A DNA stretch of 64,000 bases from Clostridium collagenovorans DSM 3089. GTDB lineage: Bacteria; Bacillota; Clostridia; Clostridiales; Clostridiaceae. The position numbers and the translations under genes were made by a program. The notes under the pieces were generated by a model. The model did not search any database. It worked only from the letters and a program-made list of their open reading frames with translations, and was not told the origin of the DNA. Positions within the stretch are counted from its first letter, which is position 1. Every line of letters begins with the position of its first letter. The stretch is from assembly GCF_900130005.1 (NCBI RefSeq), contig NZ_FQXP01000013.1:1-64000 (forward strand), written 5' to 3'. Below, in pieces: positions 17,279-26,758 of the stretch.

Positions 17279-18388
17279 ATGAAATTATCTACTAGTTTCA
17301 AAGAAGGAATTATAAAAAATCTATATATTGTTGCATTAATTTTCATCACTTTCATTGGTATAAAAATTATAAATAACTTTGATTTTGTACTTAAAATTTT
17401 AGTAAGCTTTAAAAATGCTTTATGGCCTGTTATTTTAGGACTTATTATTGCTTATGTATTAAATCCACTACTTAAACTTATAGAAAATAAAACTAAGTTT
17501 AAACGTGGAGTTAGTTTACTTTTAACTTATACATTAATAGCTATTGTACTAGCTGTATCTATTACATACATACTTCCTAGTATTGTAGAGAGCTTAAAAC
17601 AACTTACTTATTCTATTCCTGACTTTGTTAGTTCTGCTAACAATGCTATAGAAAAGTATATAGGAAATGATATCTTTAAGTCTTGGCTTAATTCAACGGA
17701 AATTTTAAAGACAATAAGTTCATGGAGTACTGCTGTGTTTAACACATTGCTAAGCTCTTTAGTTTCCATAACTGGTTCTCTTATTAACTGGTTATTAGCT
17801 ATTGTAGTTTCTGTTTATTTCTTATTTGATAAGGAAAGATTTCTTGCTGGAGCAAAAAAGGCTACTTTACTAATATTCAGAGAACGTATTGGACTAGCTA
17901 TTCTAGAGCTAGTAAACCATATTCATACTATGTTAGGTGCTTATATTGGAGCTAGAGCTTTAATCTCCCTTATTATTTGTGTTCCAGCTGCCCTTGGACT
18001 AATTGTTCTTAAATCTGAATTTGTAGTTTTAATAACTGTAATGTTTGGATTAACTAACATGATTCCATATATAGGACCTGCTCTTGGAATGATTATAGGA
18101 TTTACTTTAAACATGTTCTATAGTCCATCTATAGCATTATTTGTTGTCATATGGTTCTTAATAATTCAGCAAATAGATGCTAACATATTAGATCCTAAAT
18201 TATCTGGTACAAAGGTAGGTATAAGTCCAGTGACTTGCATCACTGCCTTAGCTATTGGTGGTGCTTTTTATGGAATTGTGGGAATGCTTTTAGCTGTTCC
18301 AATTGCTGGAGTAATAAAACTTTACTATGTTAAATTCATAGAAAGATGTGAAAAGAAAAATCCATTTATACAAAAATACATTGATTAA
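17279..18388 (+). CDS. AI-2E family transporter (UPF0118 permease)
   Basis: A 369-residue polytopic membrane protein of the AI-2E transporter/PerM-like family. It has about seven to eight hydrophobic segments: a pair near the N-terminus (LYIVALIFITFIGI, ALWPVILGLIIAYVLNPLL), one at about 70-95, a soluble stretch about 100-150, then the C-terminal cluster with YFLFDKERF, GLTNMIPYIGPALG and LDPKLSGTKVGISP, all typical of the family. The substrate of most members is unknown and the AI-2 name should not be taken literally. The ATG at 17279 was chosen over one 14 codons upstream because AAAAGGAGTAGC precedes it. Confidence 0.9.
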   Translation: MKLSTSFKEGIIKNLYIVALIFITFIGIKIINNFDFVLKILVSFKNALWPVILGLIIAYVLNPLLKLIENKTKFKRGVSLLLTYTLIAIVLAVSITYILPSIVESLKQLTYSIPDFVSSANNAIEKYIGNDIFKSWLNSTEILKTISSWSTAVFNTLLSSLVSITGSLINWLLAIVVSVYFLFDKERFLAGAKKATLLIFRERIGLAILELVNHIHTMLGAYIGARALISLIICVPAALGLIVLKSEFVVLITVMFGLTNMIPYIGPALGMIIGFTLNMFYSPSIALFVVIWFLIIQQIDANILDPKLSGTKVGISPVTCITALAIGGAFYGIVGMLLAVPIAGVIKLYYVKFIERCEKKNPFIQKYID

Positions 18389-18468
18389 ATAACATATCTG
18401 CTTTAAAAATCATTGTATGTATTTATTACTTTTATTTTTATTTCAAGATTAAATAATATATATACTTT

Positions 18469-18507
18469 AAAAATAGCCACATAAATTTAATTTATGTGGC
18501 TATTTTT
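18469..18507 (+). terminator. terminator of the AI-2E permease gene
   Basis: A long stem pairs AAAATAGCCACATAAA with TTTATGTGGCTATTTT and ends in a T run. Confidence 0.85.
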
Positions 18508-18557
18508 AGGAAAGTTAATTTGATTTTTGTGTAATGTTAATTTTTAAAGTAATAAAA

Positions 18558-18588
18558 AAAAGCCTTAACATGTTTTTGTTAAGACCTT
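18558..18588 (-). terminator. terminator of tRNA-Trp
   Basis: On the minus strand CTTAACA pairs with TGTTAAG and is followed by eight Ts immediately downstream of the tRNA. Confidence 0.75.
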
Positions 18589-18589
18589 T

Positions 18590-18665
18590 TGGCAGGGGCA
18601 ACAGGACTCGAACCCGTAACCAATGGTTTTGGAGACCACTACTCTACCAATTGAGCCATACCCCT
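18590..18665 (-). tRNA. tRNA-Trp (CCA anticodon)
   Basis: The minus strand folds as a 76-nt tRNA with encoded CCA. Acceptor AGGGGTA pairs with TGCCCCT, the D arm contains GGCTCAATTGGTAGAGT, the anticodon loop is CTCCAAA with anticodon CCA (Trp), and the T arm contains GGGTTCGAGTCC. Discriminator base is G, as usual for tRNA-Trp. Confidence 0.96.
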
Positions 18666-18917
18666 AAGGACAAAATTTATTTTATCATAAGAATTTTTAT
18701 AATGCAACTGTTTTTTTATAATATATTTTCATTTTTATGCTTTATGCCCTTTTTTATGCACTATTTTCTTCTTTGATAATTTTAAAATTGCCCTTATTTT
18801 TAAACCTCTTTACTTTATAAATTTATAATATAATTATCTACACTTTAACAAAGTTTCTAAATTAGAAATCCACTTAAATCTTTAAGTTAATAAAAATTCT
18901 TTATTTAAAGAGATATA

Positions 18918-19286
18918 CTAATAATTTTTTAATGCTACTAATGCACAACCTTCAACATAATCTATTCCATTACACTTACAATACTCTATTATTTCATCAC
19001 TTTCAGCACCTGGTTGAATCAAAACTTTATTAATTCCTAAATCCTTTGCTTCTCTTAAGTACTCAATTCCACTTCTAGAATTTATGCATAAATCTATAAT
19101 ATCTATGCTATAAGGAACTTCCTTTAAGCTACTATATATTTCGCTTCCTCCCTTAGGATGTACCCCTTTTACATTAAAATCATGTTTTTTTAATTCCTCT
19201 AGTATTCTATGAGCATATTTTTCACTATTAGCTGTATCACCTATAACTATCCAATTCTTAAACTTTAAAAACTCGCTTGCTTTCAT
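18918..19286 (-). CDS. CoA-binding domain protein
   Basis: A 122-residue single-domain protein with the CoA-binding Rossmann fold found in succinyl-CoA synthetase alpha and YccU/YneT-like proteins. It shows an opening strand IVIGDTANSEKYAHRI, then VKGVHPKGG, SLKEVPYSIDIIDLCIN and GINKVLIQPGAESDEIIEYC. The final GCALVALKNY is typical of these small proteins. The metabolic partner is unknown. It is monocistronic, and a good ribosome site (AGGAGAG) precedes the ATG. Confidence 0.88.
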   Translation of the reverse strand: MKASEFLKFKNWIVIGDTANSEKYAHRILEELKKHDFNVKGVHPKGGSEIYSSLKEVPYSIDIIDLCINSRSGIEYLREAKDLGINKVLIQPGAESDEIIEYCKCNGIDYVEGCALVALKNY

Positions 19287-19434
19287 AATTCACACTCTCC
19301 TTTTATTTTATTATAGTTTTTTTATTTTAATTTTAATAGCTGAAATCCTATATATTGTCTACCATTAGCAAGATTTTAATTCTGAAAATTATGAATAAGT
19401 TATAATATTTTGAAATAAATATTCATATTTTAGG

Positions 19435-19463
19435 TTGACAAGCTTTCTTGCCTAGCATATAAT
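19435..19463 (+). promoter_or_regulatory. consensus sigma-A promoter of the lysine-riboswitch transcript
   Basis: TTGACA (19435-19440), a 17-bp spacer and TATAAT (19458-19463) form a perfect consensus promoter about 50 bp upstream of the aptamer. Confidence 0.9.
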
Positions 19464-19514
19464 ACTACTCAAGATGAAAATAAATTTTAAAAATGAATAT
19501 TAACGATAAGTACT

Positions 19515-19677
19515 TGGTAGAGGTGCTGTATTTATGATTAGCTTTATGGAGTTTAAGCAACGTTGAATTAAAGTGAAAGGAAATATAGCCGAAGTTTTTA
19601 ATCCTTGCTGTAGGATTATTTGCTGGGGATACATATAAGATGTGTATCACTGTCACATTATTTGTGGAGAGCTATCA
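19515..19677 (+). promoter_or_regulatory. lysine riboswitch (L-box)
   Basis: The aptamer shows the conserved lysine-riboswitch blocks in order: AGAGGTGC after the P1 5' strand TGGTAG, AGTGAAAGGAAATATAGCCGAAG, GCTGGGG, CACTGTCACA and TTGTGGAGAGCTATC closing P1 (CTATCA pairs with TGGTAG). A terminator follows at 19744-19777. Lysine binding should end transcription before the downstream transporter gene. Confidence 0.93.
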
Positions 19678-19743
19678 TTCAACTTGTTTTACACATATAG
19701 AATATATTGTTTTACTGTTCTGATTTTTAAACCGTGTATAAAT

Positions 19744-19777
19744 AAGCCTTGAGTGATTCTACTCAGGGCTTTTTTTA
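19744..19777 (+). terminator. riboswitch-controlled terminator
   Basis: AAGCCTTGAGT (19744-19754) pairs with ACTCAGGGCTT (19761-19771) and runs into seven Ts, about 45 bp before the transporter start. Confidence 0.88.
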
Positions 19778-19821
19778 AGCCCTAAACTTTCGCTAATATT
19801 AAAACTTAGGAGGGTATACAC

Positions 19822-21579
19822 ATGAAAAAAAGAACAATTTTCTTCTCGACTTTAATTATGTTATTGCTTTTAAACTTTAATATGGCCTTTGCGACGGATG
19901 GTGCAATGGAACCTAAGTCCGTAGCATTAAAACTAGGTTTTCTTACAATATTACCACCTTTAATAGCTATAGTATTAGCTTTCATAACTAAAAATGTTGT
20001 TGTTTCATTGTTTGTAGGATTATTTGCTGGAGTATTCTTACTTCAACTTACAGGAGATTTTAATTTCTTCTCTGCGGTTGCAAATTCCTTTTCAGGAGTA
20101 TTAACTGCAATAATTGGAGCCTTAGCTGATCCATGGAATGCAGGTATAATTCTTCAATGTTTATTTATAGCTGGCTTAATAGCACTAATATCTAAAATGG
20201 GTGGTACAAAAGCAATTGCTGAGGCTCTTGCTAAAAAAGCGAATTCACCTAGAAGTTCTCAATTAATAACTTGGTTACTTGGACTATTTATATTCTTTGA
20301 TGATTATGCTAACTCTTTAATAGTTGGGCCAATCATGAAACCAGTTTCTGATAAAATGAAAGTTTCTCGTGAAAAATTATCCTTTATTATAGATGCAACT
20401 GCTGCTCCTATAGCAGGTATTGCTTTAATCTCAACTTGGGTTGGGCTAGAAGTTAGTTTAATAAGAGATGGATTTTTAGAATTAGGTATAGAAGCTAATG
20501 CTTACACTACTTTTGTTCAAACTATACCTTATAGATTTTATAATATTTTAATTCTTATATTTATAGTTGTAAGTGCTCTTTTATTAAGAGAATTTGGACC
20601 AATGCTAAAAGCTGAAAGAAGAGCTAGAACTACAGGTGAAGTTTTAAGAAAAGGTTCTAATCCTCTAAATGCTGATAATAATGAGCTTGAAGCTAAAGAA
20701 GGTGTAAAACTAAGCATTTGGAATGCAATTATTCCTATCTCTGTGTTAATAATAAGTGCCTTCATAGGTTTCTATGTAAATGGTAAAGGTATTATCTTAG
20801 GTGATACTGATATGGAAGCTATACGAATAGTAACTGAAGCACCATTTTCATTTAGTGCAATACAGTTAGCTTTCGGTGCTTCTGATGCTAGTGTTGTTTT
20901 ATTCGGTTCTGCATTATTTGCAAGTATCATAGCAATACTTATGGCTTGCTCTCAAAGAATTTTATCCCTTGGGGAAGCTGTAGAAACTTGGGTTAACGGA
21001 ATGAAATCCTTAATGATTACAGTAATTATATTACTTCTTGCTTGGTCATTAAGTGCTACTATAAAACAATTAGGTACTTCTCACTACTTAGTTAGTGTTT
21101 TATCTAATTCAATACCAGCCTTCACACTACCTAGTATAATATTTGTACTTGCTGGTATTATATCCTTTGCAACAGGAACTTCTTATGGAACAATGGGTAT
21201 ATTAATGCCTTTAGCTATTCCTCTAGGACATGCTATGGGTGGAGGCGACTTTAACTTCTTAATAATAACAATAAGTGCTGTTTTAACTGGTGCTGTTTTC
21301 GGAGATCACTGTTCTCCTATATCAGATACAACAATCTTATCTTCAATGGGTACAGGTTGTGACCATATAGATCACGTTAAAACTCAACTTTTCTATGCAT
21401 TACCTGTTGGTGCTATAGCAATACTATTTGGATATATCCCTGCTGCACTTGGTGCTCCAATATACTTTGTATTACCAGTTGCAATTATAGCCATAGTATT
21501 ATTAGTTAGATTTGTTGGTAAACCAGTAATAGAACCTGAGGTTGCATCATCAACTACAGAAGTTAATGAAGCAATATAA
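19822..21579 (+). CDS. NhaC-family transporter under lysine control, probable lysine permease
   Basis: A 585-residue integral membrane protein of the NhaC Na+/H+ antiporter superfamily with 11-13 hydrophobic segments. The N-terminus (KKRTIFFSTLIMLLLL then AFA) could be a first membrane helix or signal. Family motifs include FFDDYANSLIVGPIMKP, DATAAPIAGIALISTW, ATGTSYGTMGILMPLA and FGDHCSPISDTTILSS. The family name suggests Na+/H+ exchange, but a lysine riboswitch lies directly upstream. NhaC-type proteins under lysine riboswitches have been proposed as lysine transporters (LysW), so lysine uptake is the likelier role. AGGAGGGTATACAC gives a strong start. The gene has its own terminator. Confidence 0.9.
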   Translation: MKKRTIFFSTLIMLLLLNFNMAFATDGAMEPKSVALKLGFLTILPPLIAIVLAFITKNVVVSLFVGLFAGVFLLQLTGDFNFFSAVANSFSGVLTAIIGALADPWNAGIILQCLFIAGLIALISKMGGTKAIAEALAKKANSPRSSQLITWLLGLFIFFDDYANSLIVGPIMKPVSDKMKVSREKLSFIIDATAAPIAGIALISTWVGLEVSLIRDGFLELGIEANAYTTFVQTIPYRFYNILILIFIVVSALLLREFGPMLKAERRARTTGEVLRKGSNPLNADNNELEAKEGVKLSIWNAIIPISVLIISAFIGFYVNGKGIILGDTDMEAIRIVTEAPFSFSAIQLAFGASDASVVLFGSALFASIIAILMACSQRILSLGEAVETWVNGMKSLMITVIILLLAWSLSATIKQLGTSHYLVSVLSNSIPAFTLPSIIFVLAGIISFATGTSYGTMGILMPLAIPLGHAMGGGDFNFLIITISAVLTGAVFGDHCSPISDTTILSSMGTGCDHIDHVKTQLFYALPVGAIAILFGYIPAALGAPIYFVLPVAIIAIVLLVRFVGKPVIEPEVASSTTEVNEAI

Positions 21580-21631
21580 TATGTAAATAACTTTTATTTG
21601 ATATATAAACAACCCAAAATTTTAAAATTAT

Positions 21632-21675
21632 AACCTAAAAAGGAGTAAAGCAAAAGCTTTACTCCTTTTTAGGTT
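21632..21675. terminator. bidirectional terminator between transporter and lacI-type gene
   Basis: A 20-bp perfect inverted repeat (AACCTAAAAAGGAGTAAAGC and its complement around AAAA). Its right arm overlaps the last codons of the convergent regulator gene. Confidence 0.88.
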
Positions 21676-22679
21676 GTTTTTCTCAATACAAGGTCTGGTT
21701 CAAACTCTACTATAGAATTATCTACACAAACTCTATTTTCAATCATATTAACCAGCTTATCACAAGCTGTAGTTCCTATATCATATATAGGCTGTGCTAT
21801 TGTAGTAAGTTCTGGCTCCACCATAGTACATATAGAGATATTATCATATCCTATAATAGCTACATCCTCTGGTATTCTATACCCTCTTCTCTTTAATACC
21901 TTCATTCCACCAATAGCCATAAAATCATTACTATATATAATAGCATCAAACTTATCTAACTTATCTATTATCTCTTCCGTTGCATTTATTCCGCCCGATA
22001 ATTTAAAATCCCCTTGAAATACATAGCCTTCTTTATATATATCAAATTCCTTCATTACACATTCATAGGCCTCTAATCTTCTTTTAGCAACTTCTAATTC
22101 AGCAGGGCCTGTAACAAAAGCTATGTGTCTTTTACCTGAGGTATACAGATATTTTACAGCCTTAAATATACCACTCTTATTACAACAATATACCCCATTA
22201 TATTCCTTTCTATCATCTATATGTCTATCCACAACTATATAAGGTACATTGTTCTTTTTCAGTAAATCTACAGAGGACTTTATATGTCCTTCAGAAACCA
22301 CAATCACTCCATCAACCAATCTACCAATTAACAGCTCAAGATACTTCTTTTCCTTTTTACTGTCATTATCAGTATTACACAAAAAAACATTGTATTTTAA
22401 GCTATTAGCTCTATCCTCTATTGCTCTAAAAAGCTCAGAAAAGAAAGGGTTTTCAATATCAGGTAACAATACCCCTATTGTCTCTGATTTCTTCGTTGCT
22501 AAGCTTCTAGCTATAGAATTAGGAATATATCCTACCTCATCACATATATTTAAAATTCTATTTCTGGTTTCTTCTCCAATGTGCTTGTCCTTTTTACTTA
22601 TAACCATTGATACTGTAGCCTTAGAGACTCCAGCCATTTCTGCTATGTCTTGCATAGTAATTTTTCCCATAATTTGCAT
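21669..22679 (-). CDS. LacI-family transcriptional regulator
   Basis: A 336-residue LacI/GalR-type regulator. The N-terminal helix-turn-helix is ITMQDIAEMAGVSKATVS, with the hinge helix region YIPNSIARSLATKKSETIGV. The sugar-binding core follows (LLPDIENPFFSELFRAIED, GVIVVSEGH, the partition AFVTGPAELEVAKRRLEAY, and DAIIYSNDFMAIGGMKVLKRRGYRIPEDVAIIGYDN). The 3' end converges on the lysine-transporter gene and no sugar operon is adjacent, so its targets are probably elsewhere. I keep the ATG at 22679, which has AAGGAATAGGGG upstream; a second ATG 3 codons later is possible. Confidence 0.93.
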   Translation of the reverse strand: MQIMGKITMQDIAEMAGVSKATVSMVISKKDKHIGEETRNRILNICDEVGYIPNSIARSLATKKSETIGVLLPDIENPFFSELFRAIEDRANSLKYNVFLCNTDNDSKKEKKYLELLIGRLVDGVIVVSEGHIKSSVDLLKKNNVPYIVVDRHIDDRKEYNGVYCCNKSGIFKAVKYLYTSGKRHIAFVTGPAELEVAKRRLEAYECVMKEFDIYKEGYVFQGDFKLSGGINATEEIIDKLDKFDAIIYSNDFMAIGGMKVLKRRGYRIPEDVAIIGYDNISICTMVEPELTTIAQPIYDIGTTACDKLVNMIENRVCVDNSIVEFEPDLVLRKTT

Positions 22680-23748
22680 CAGCCCCTATTCCTTAATTAT
22701 TAACCTTAATAATAAACAAATGAATTCAAATTATAATCTACAATTAAATAGTATATTTTTTAAATTTTCTAACATTTAAAAATATTCCTAATTAACATAG
22801 CTCCAATGCACTTATGAAGACTGATCAAATTCCCCAAATTTATAAAAGTTCACTAAATATGATAAATACTTTTTCTAGACATAGACTTTATTATAAAATA
22901 AGAATTGTTATTGTTTTATGATACACTGGATTGTTAAGAAGTGTTAAATTTATACGTAACTAATAAATATATCTTTATTCAACCAAAAACTTAGATATCT
23001 TTATTATATATAACTGCAAATTAATTAATTTAAACTTCATTTTTTTAAAGATATACCTTTATAATCCCTATTCACACCCTTTCTAACTTTATAAAATTAG
23101 TTAAATAAATAACCTTTATCTTAAATTCCCAAAATTTATAACCGTTTTAAAATAAACTATAATAGAAGTATTAACCGGTTTATCCTATATAAACCCTCTA
23201 AAAAATAACTTTCATGTTACACATCACAATATATGTATAAATGATAATGCATCATAAAATATATTATAGCAATATAACTTAATTTTATATAGTGTAAATT
23301 TTCTAAACTTTTCGCATTTTACGACGAAAAACACATATTTTTCATATATTTTAATATACTTTTATTAATTAAATTTAATTTTATTTTTTTATTTTTTTAC
23401 AAATGCAAGTTTGCTTTCAAATTTATTTCAATTTGATTTTTGTATCGTTACAAAAAAAATTTGTTTTTTATTAAACAATAAATAAAAACATTTTCATTGC
23501 ACTAAAGTATTATAGTTCGCCTTTGTATCTTTTTTCTGTTATTTATTTAACTTTTTTTAAAATATATTATATATTATGAAGACATGTATAAAATTTTTAT
23601 CAAAATACCCCATAATAATTTATAAAAGATTTCTTATGGCGTATAATCTTTAATGTATTTTTTACATTTATTCGGTTGACTTTATTGTATAAATATATTA
23701 GACTTTTAATAATTATTAGTAATTTATTTATATGGGGGTAACACAAAG
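22680..23748. other. long intergenic region upstream of glutamine synthetase
   Basis: About 1 kb, very A+T-rich, between divergent lacI-type and glutamine synthetase genes. I see no supported coding frame. It contains T-rich tracts around 23340-23480 that could carry terminators or antitermination hairpins of a long glnA leader, but I could not define a specific motif. Confidence 0.5.
23676..23704 (+). promoter_or_regulatory. possible glutamine synthetase promoter
   Basis: TTGACT (23676-23681), a 17-bp spacer and a weak TAGACT (23699-23704) lie 45 bp before the start codon. The -10 match is poor, so this is tentative. Confidence 0.35.
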
Positions 23749-25650
23749 ATGAAAGATTTAATATATACTTTACCAAAGAATTTGCATGACGAAAAAAGCC
23801 TAATTGAGATATTAACATCTCATCCTGAAATAAAATTCGTATCTTTAATAGGTATTGATTTATGGGGTAATGACACTGACGAAAAAATACCAGTATCTCT
23901 GTTATTAGAAGACGTTAATGATTTTCTTAAAAAAGGTGCTCAAACAGATGGTTCTTCTGTTGCTTTACCTGGTATCGCAACTTTAAACAACGCTAAATTA
24001 GATATAATTCCTGATTTAGATTGTACTTGGTTTATAGATTATAACTGGGAGCATATTGATGAAGAAACAAACCTTCCTATAGGTACCTTAAGAATACCTT
24101 GTTTCCTTAGACACGACAATGTGTTTGTAGATTCTAGATACACTTTAAAGAACGCTTCTAATACATTTAAAAGCTTCATGTGGGATATATTCAAAACTCA
24201 CCCTGAACTGCTTGAAGATTATAAAATAACTATAAATGATATAGATGATATATTAATTACTGCAGCAACAGAATTAGAATTTTGGGTTAAAACTCCAAAT
24301 GATAAGGCTCAAGTTGAACAATTATCAACATCTCAAGTTCTTAAGGAGCAATACTGGACTAGAACTAAAGGCCCTGTTAGAACAGCCTTAGAACAATGTA
24401 TAATGTTACTTGAAAAATATAACTTAAATCCTGAAATGGGACATAAGGAAGTTGGTGGAGTTAAAGCTACTTTAGATCAAGCTGGTTCTTTCTCTCATGT
24501 AATGGAGCAACTTGAAATCGACTGGAAATACAACGATGCTCTATTAACAGCAGACTCTGAATTATTTATCAGAAACCTTGTTAAAGAAACTTTTAGAAGA
24601 AACGGATTAGATGTTATTTTCTTAGCTAAACCAATAAATGATGTAGCAGGTAGTGGAGAGCATACTCATATTAGTACTTCTTTAAAATTGAAATCTGGTA
24701 AGATTATAAATCTTTTAACTGCAACTAAAGAACATTTCTTAAGTAAAATAGGATACGGCGGATTAATGGGTATACTTAAGAACTATGAAATTATAAGTCC
24801 ATTTGTATCTGCAACTAATGACTCTTTAAGAAGATTAAAACCTGGCTTCGAAGCACCGGTATGTACTGTAACTTCTTTAGGTCACACTGTAGATAAACCT
24901 TCTAGAAATAGAACTATATTAATAGCATTAATTAGAGATTTAGAAAATCCTTATGGAACTAGATTTGAGCTTAGATCACCTAACCCTCATACTAACACTT
25001 ATTTATGTATAGCTACTTTATTCATGTCTATGTTAGATGGAATTAAATACGCTATAGAAAACAATAAGACTGAGGATCAATTATTAGAAGAGCTTTCTAA
25101 AGCTCCAGAGGATAGTGCTGATTATTTAGAGAAAGGTAGATGTTATAGAACTGAAAAGAACGTATTTGAAGACTTTACTGAAGAAGAAAGAGAAAAATTC
25201 TTTGGTCAATCACCTAAAACAGTATATGAAAATTTATTATTCTTTGATGTTCATAGTGATAAATTAAATACTTTATTATATAATGATGTATTTACTCACA
25301 AAATAGTAAATAGTTTTAGAGCTGCTACTCTTTCAAGATGGGTAACAGAAATAGCTAGTAGAGTTTTAAATGATTATAGCGAAGAAATAAGATCAATGAA
25401 GAAACTTCATGATAACGAAAAACATTTCGATACTAGTTTAGATGAAGAAAGATGGAATGAAATTAATTCTTTAAGATATACTTTAATGAAGGATACTTTA
25501 CGTAGCAATAGTCTTTTCACGCAAATAAAAGATGCTATAAACGAAGATAAATACGCTCTTGTTTCTTCTTTAATTGTGAATATAGATGAAAATCTTGATA
25601 ATTTAAGACATTTATATGAAGCTTATTCTAAGAATATATTAAATTTATAA
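23749..25650 (+). CDS. glnA: glutamine synthetase, long clostridial form
   Basis: Makes glutamine from glutamate, ammonia and ATP. At 633 residues it is longer than the ~445-residue GSI enzymes, with an N-terminal beta-Grasp part (AQTDGSSVALPGIATLNNAKLDI) and a C-terminal helical extension (about 480-633). Catalytic-domain signatures are TELEFW with the metal-binding glutamates, EVGGVKATLDQAGS, AGSGEHTHIS (usually GSGMHxHxS), PSRNRT and FELRSPNPHTNTYL. GGGGGTAACACAAAG precedes the ATG. It is monocistronic and followed by a strong terminator. It is not the 700-residue GSIII type, whose N-terminus differs. Confidence 0.92.
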   Translation: MKDLIYTLPKNLHDEKSLIEILTSHPEIKFVSLIGIDLWGNDTDEKIPVSLLLEDVNDFLKKGAQTDGSSVALPGIATLNNAKLDIIPDLDCTWFIDYNWEHIDEETNLPIGTLRIPCFLRHDNVFVDSRYTLKNASNTFKSFMWDIFKTHPELLEDYKITINDIDDILITAATELEFWVKTPNDKAQVEQLSTSQVLKEQYWTRTKGPVRTALEQCIMLLEKYNLNPEMGHKEVGGVKATLDQAGSFSHVMEQLEIDWKYNDALLTADSELFIRNLVKETFRRNGLDVIFLAKPINDVAGSGEHTHISTSLKLKSGKIINLLTATKEHFLSKIGYGGLMGILKNYEIISPFVSATNDSLRRLKPGFEAPVCTVTSLGHTVDKPSRNRTILIALIRDLENPYGTRFELRSPNPHTNTYLCIATLFMSMLDGIKYAIENNKTEDQLLEELSKAPEDSADYLEKGRCYRTEKNVFEDFTEEEREKFFGQSPKTVYENLLFFDVHSDKLNTLLYNDVFTHKIVNSFRAATLSRWVTEIASRVLNDYSEEIRSMKKLHDNEKHFDTSLDEERWNEINSLRYTLMKDTLRSNSLFTQIKDAINEDKYALVSSLIVNIDENLDNLRHLYEAYSKNILNL

Positions 25651-25660
25651 TAAAGATAGA

Positions 25661-25698
25661 AAAAAGGCTATTTTAAGTTAATTAAAATAGTCTTTTTT
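25661..25698 (+). terminator. glutamine synthetase terminator
   Basis: AAAAAGGCTATTTTAA (25661-25676) pairs with TTAAAATAGTCTTTTT, with one G-T pair, ending in T6. Confidence 0.85.
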
Positions 25699-25975
25699 GT
25701 TACAAACACATTGCATAATTTTCTAAATATTTAATCAAAAATTACATAATTATTCAATAGATTTCTATAAAGTTAACTACTTGTAAATTTATAATTTTTT
25801 TATTTATTTCTCTTGTATTCTTAAATTATAAATGTATAATAATATGGGTGTTATAAATACATACTATAAACATTAAAAGTAATATTTATTAATAATAAAG
25901 TCTTAGTGTTTATTAAAGTTAATCTTTAAATATACTAATTAAAATTAATATTTATTAATAAGGGAGGGATTCTAA

Positions 25976-26755
25976 TTGAACGATAAGCTATATGCAAATG
26001 ATATTATGCACTTAGCAGCTAGAATGGGACAAATGGTCTTAGAAAACGGTGGTGAAACCTATAGGGTTGAACAAACTATAAATATAATATGTCGTGCTTA
26101 CGGTTTTCCACATGCAGAATCCTTTGTTACCCCAACAGGAATAATGATTTCAATAATTGGAGATCAACACAGAACAAAATCCTTAATAAAAAGAATTAAT
26201 AGTAGAACAGTTAATTTAACTAAAATATCAAAGGTAAATGACTTATCAAGAAGAGTTGTTTGTGAAGGACTTTCCATTGATGAAGTTAATGCTCTTTTAG
26301 ATGAAATAGACAATACAAGAATTTATAGCAAACGTACTGTAAATCTTTTTACAGCCTTAGGTTCAAGCTGCTTTTGCTTATTATTCGGTGGAAGCTTAAG
26401 AGATTTTATCATAACCTTCTTTATAGGTTTATTCATGAGTAATGTTGCTAACCTTCTTGGAAAATTTGAAGTTAATGGATTTTTTATAAATATAATAGGT
26501 GGTATTATAGCCGCACTTTTAGCATTAGTTTGTGTAAAAACAGGCTTAGCAGTTCAAGAAGATAAAATTGTAATAGGTTCTATCATGATGTTACTTCCTG
26601 GAATAGCTATTACCAATGCAATCCGTGACACAATAGCTGGAGACTTAGTCTCAGGTATATCAAGAACAATAGAAGCCTTTTGTGCAGCAATAGCCATAGC
26701 AATTGGTACTGGTGCTGTCTTTAATATTTGGTTCTCTATTTTTGGAGGTGTTTAG
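25976..26755 (+). CDS. threonine/serine exporter, ThrE N-terminal half
   Basis: A 259-residue protein of the ThrE/DUF1212 family. The soluble N-terminal part (about 1-115) has the conserved GGETYRVEQT and HAESFVTPTGI motifs, and about five hydrophobic segments follow (from ALGSSCFCLLFGG on). With the next gene it forms a two-protein version of the exporter that in Corynebacterium ThrE is a single chain. The start is a TTG at 25976 preceded by AAGGGAGGGATTCTAA; no ATG fits. A promoter-like TTGTAT-N16-TATAAT lies at 25813-25840. Confidence 0.9.
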   Translation: MNDKLYANDIMHLAARMGQMVLENGGETYRVEQTINIICRAYGFPHAESFVTPTGIMISIIGDQHRTKSLIKRINSRTVNLTKISKVNDLSRRVVCEGLSIDEVNALLDEIDNTRIYSKRTVNLFTALGSSCFCLLFGGSLRDFIITFFIGLFMSNVANLLGKFEVNGFFINIIGGIIAALLALVCVKTGLAVQEDKIVIGSIMMLLPGIAITNAIRDTIAGDLVSGISRTIEAFCAAIAIAIGTGAVFNIWFSIFGGV

Positions 26756-26758
26756 TTT

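Noticed and set aside
18534..18776. 80-codon plus-strand frame
   Set aside because: It runs antisense through tRNA-Trp and its terminator.
19465..19656. 63-codon minus-strand frame upstream of the NhaC-type gene
   Set aside because: It is antisense to the lysine riboswitch aptamer and has no ribosome site.
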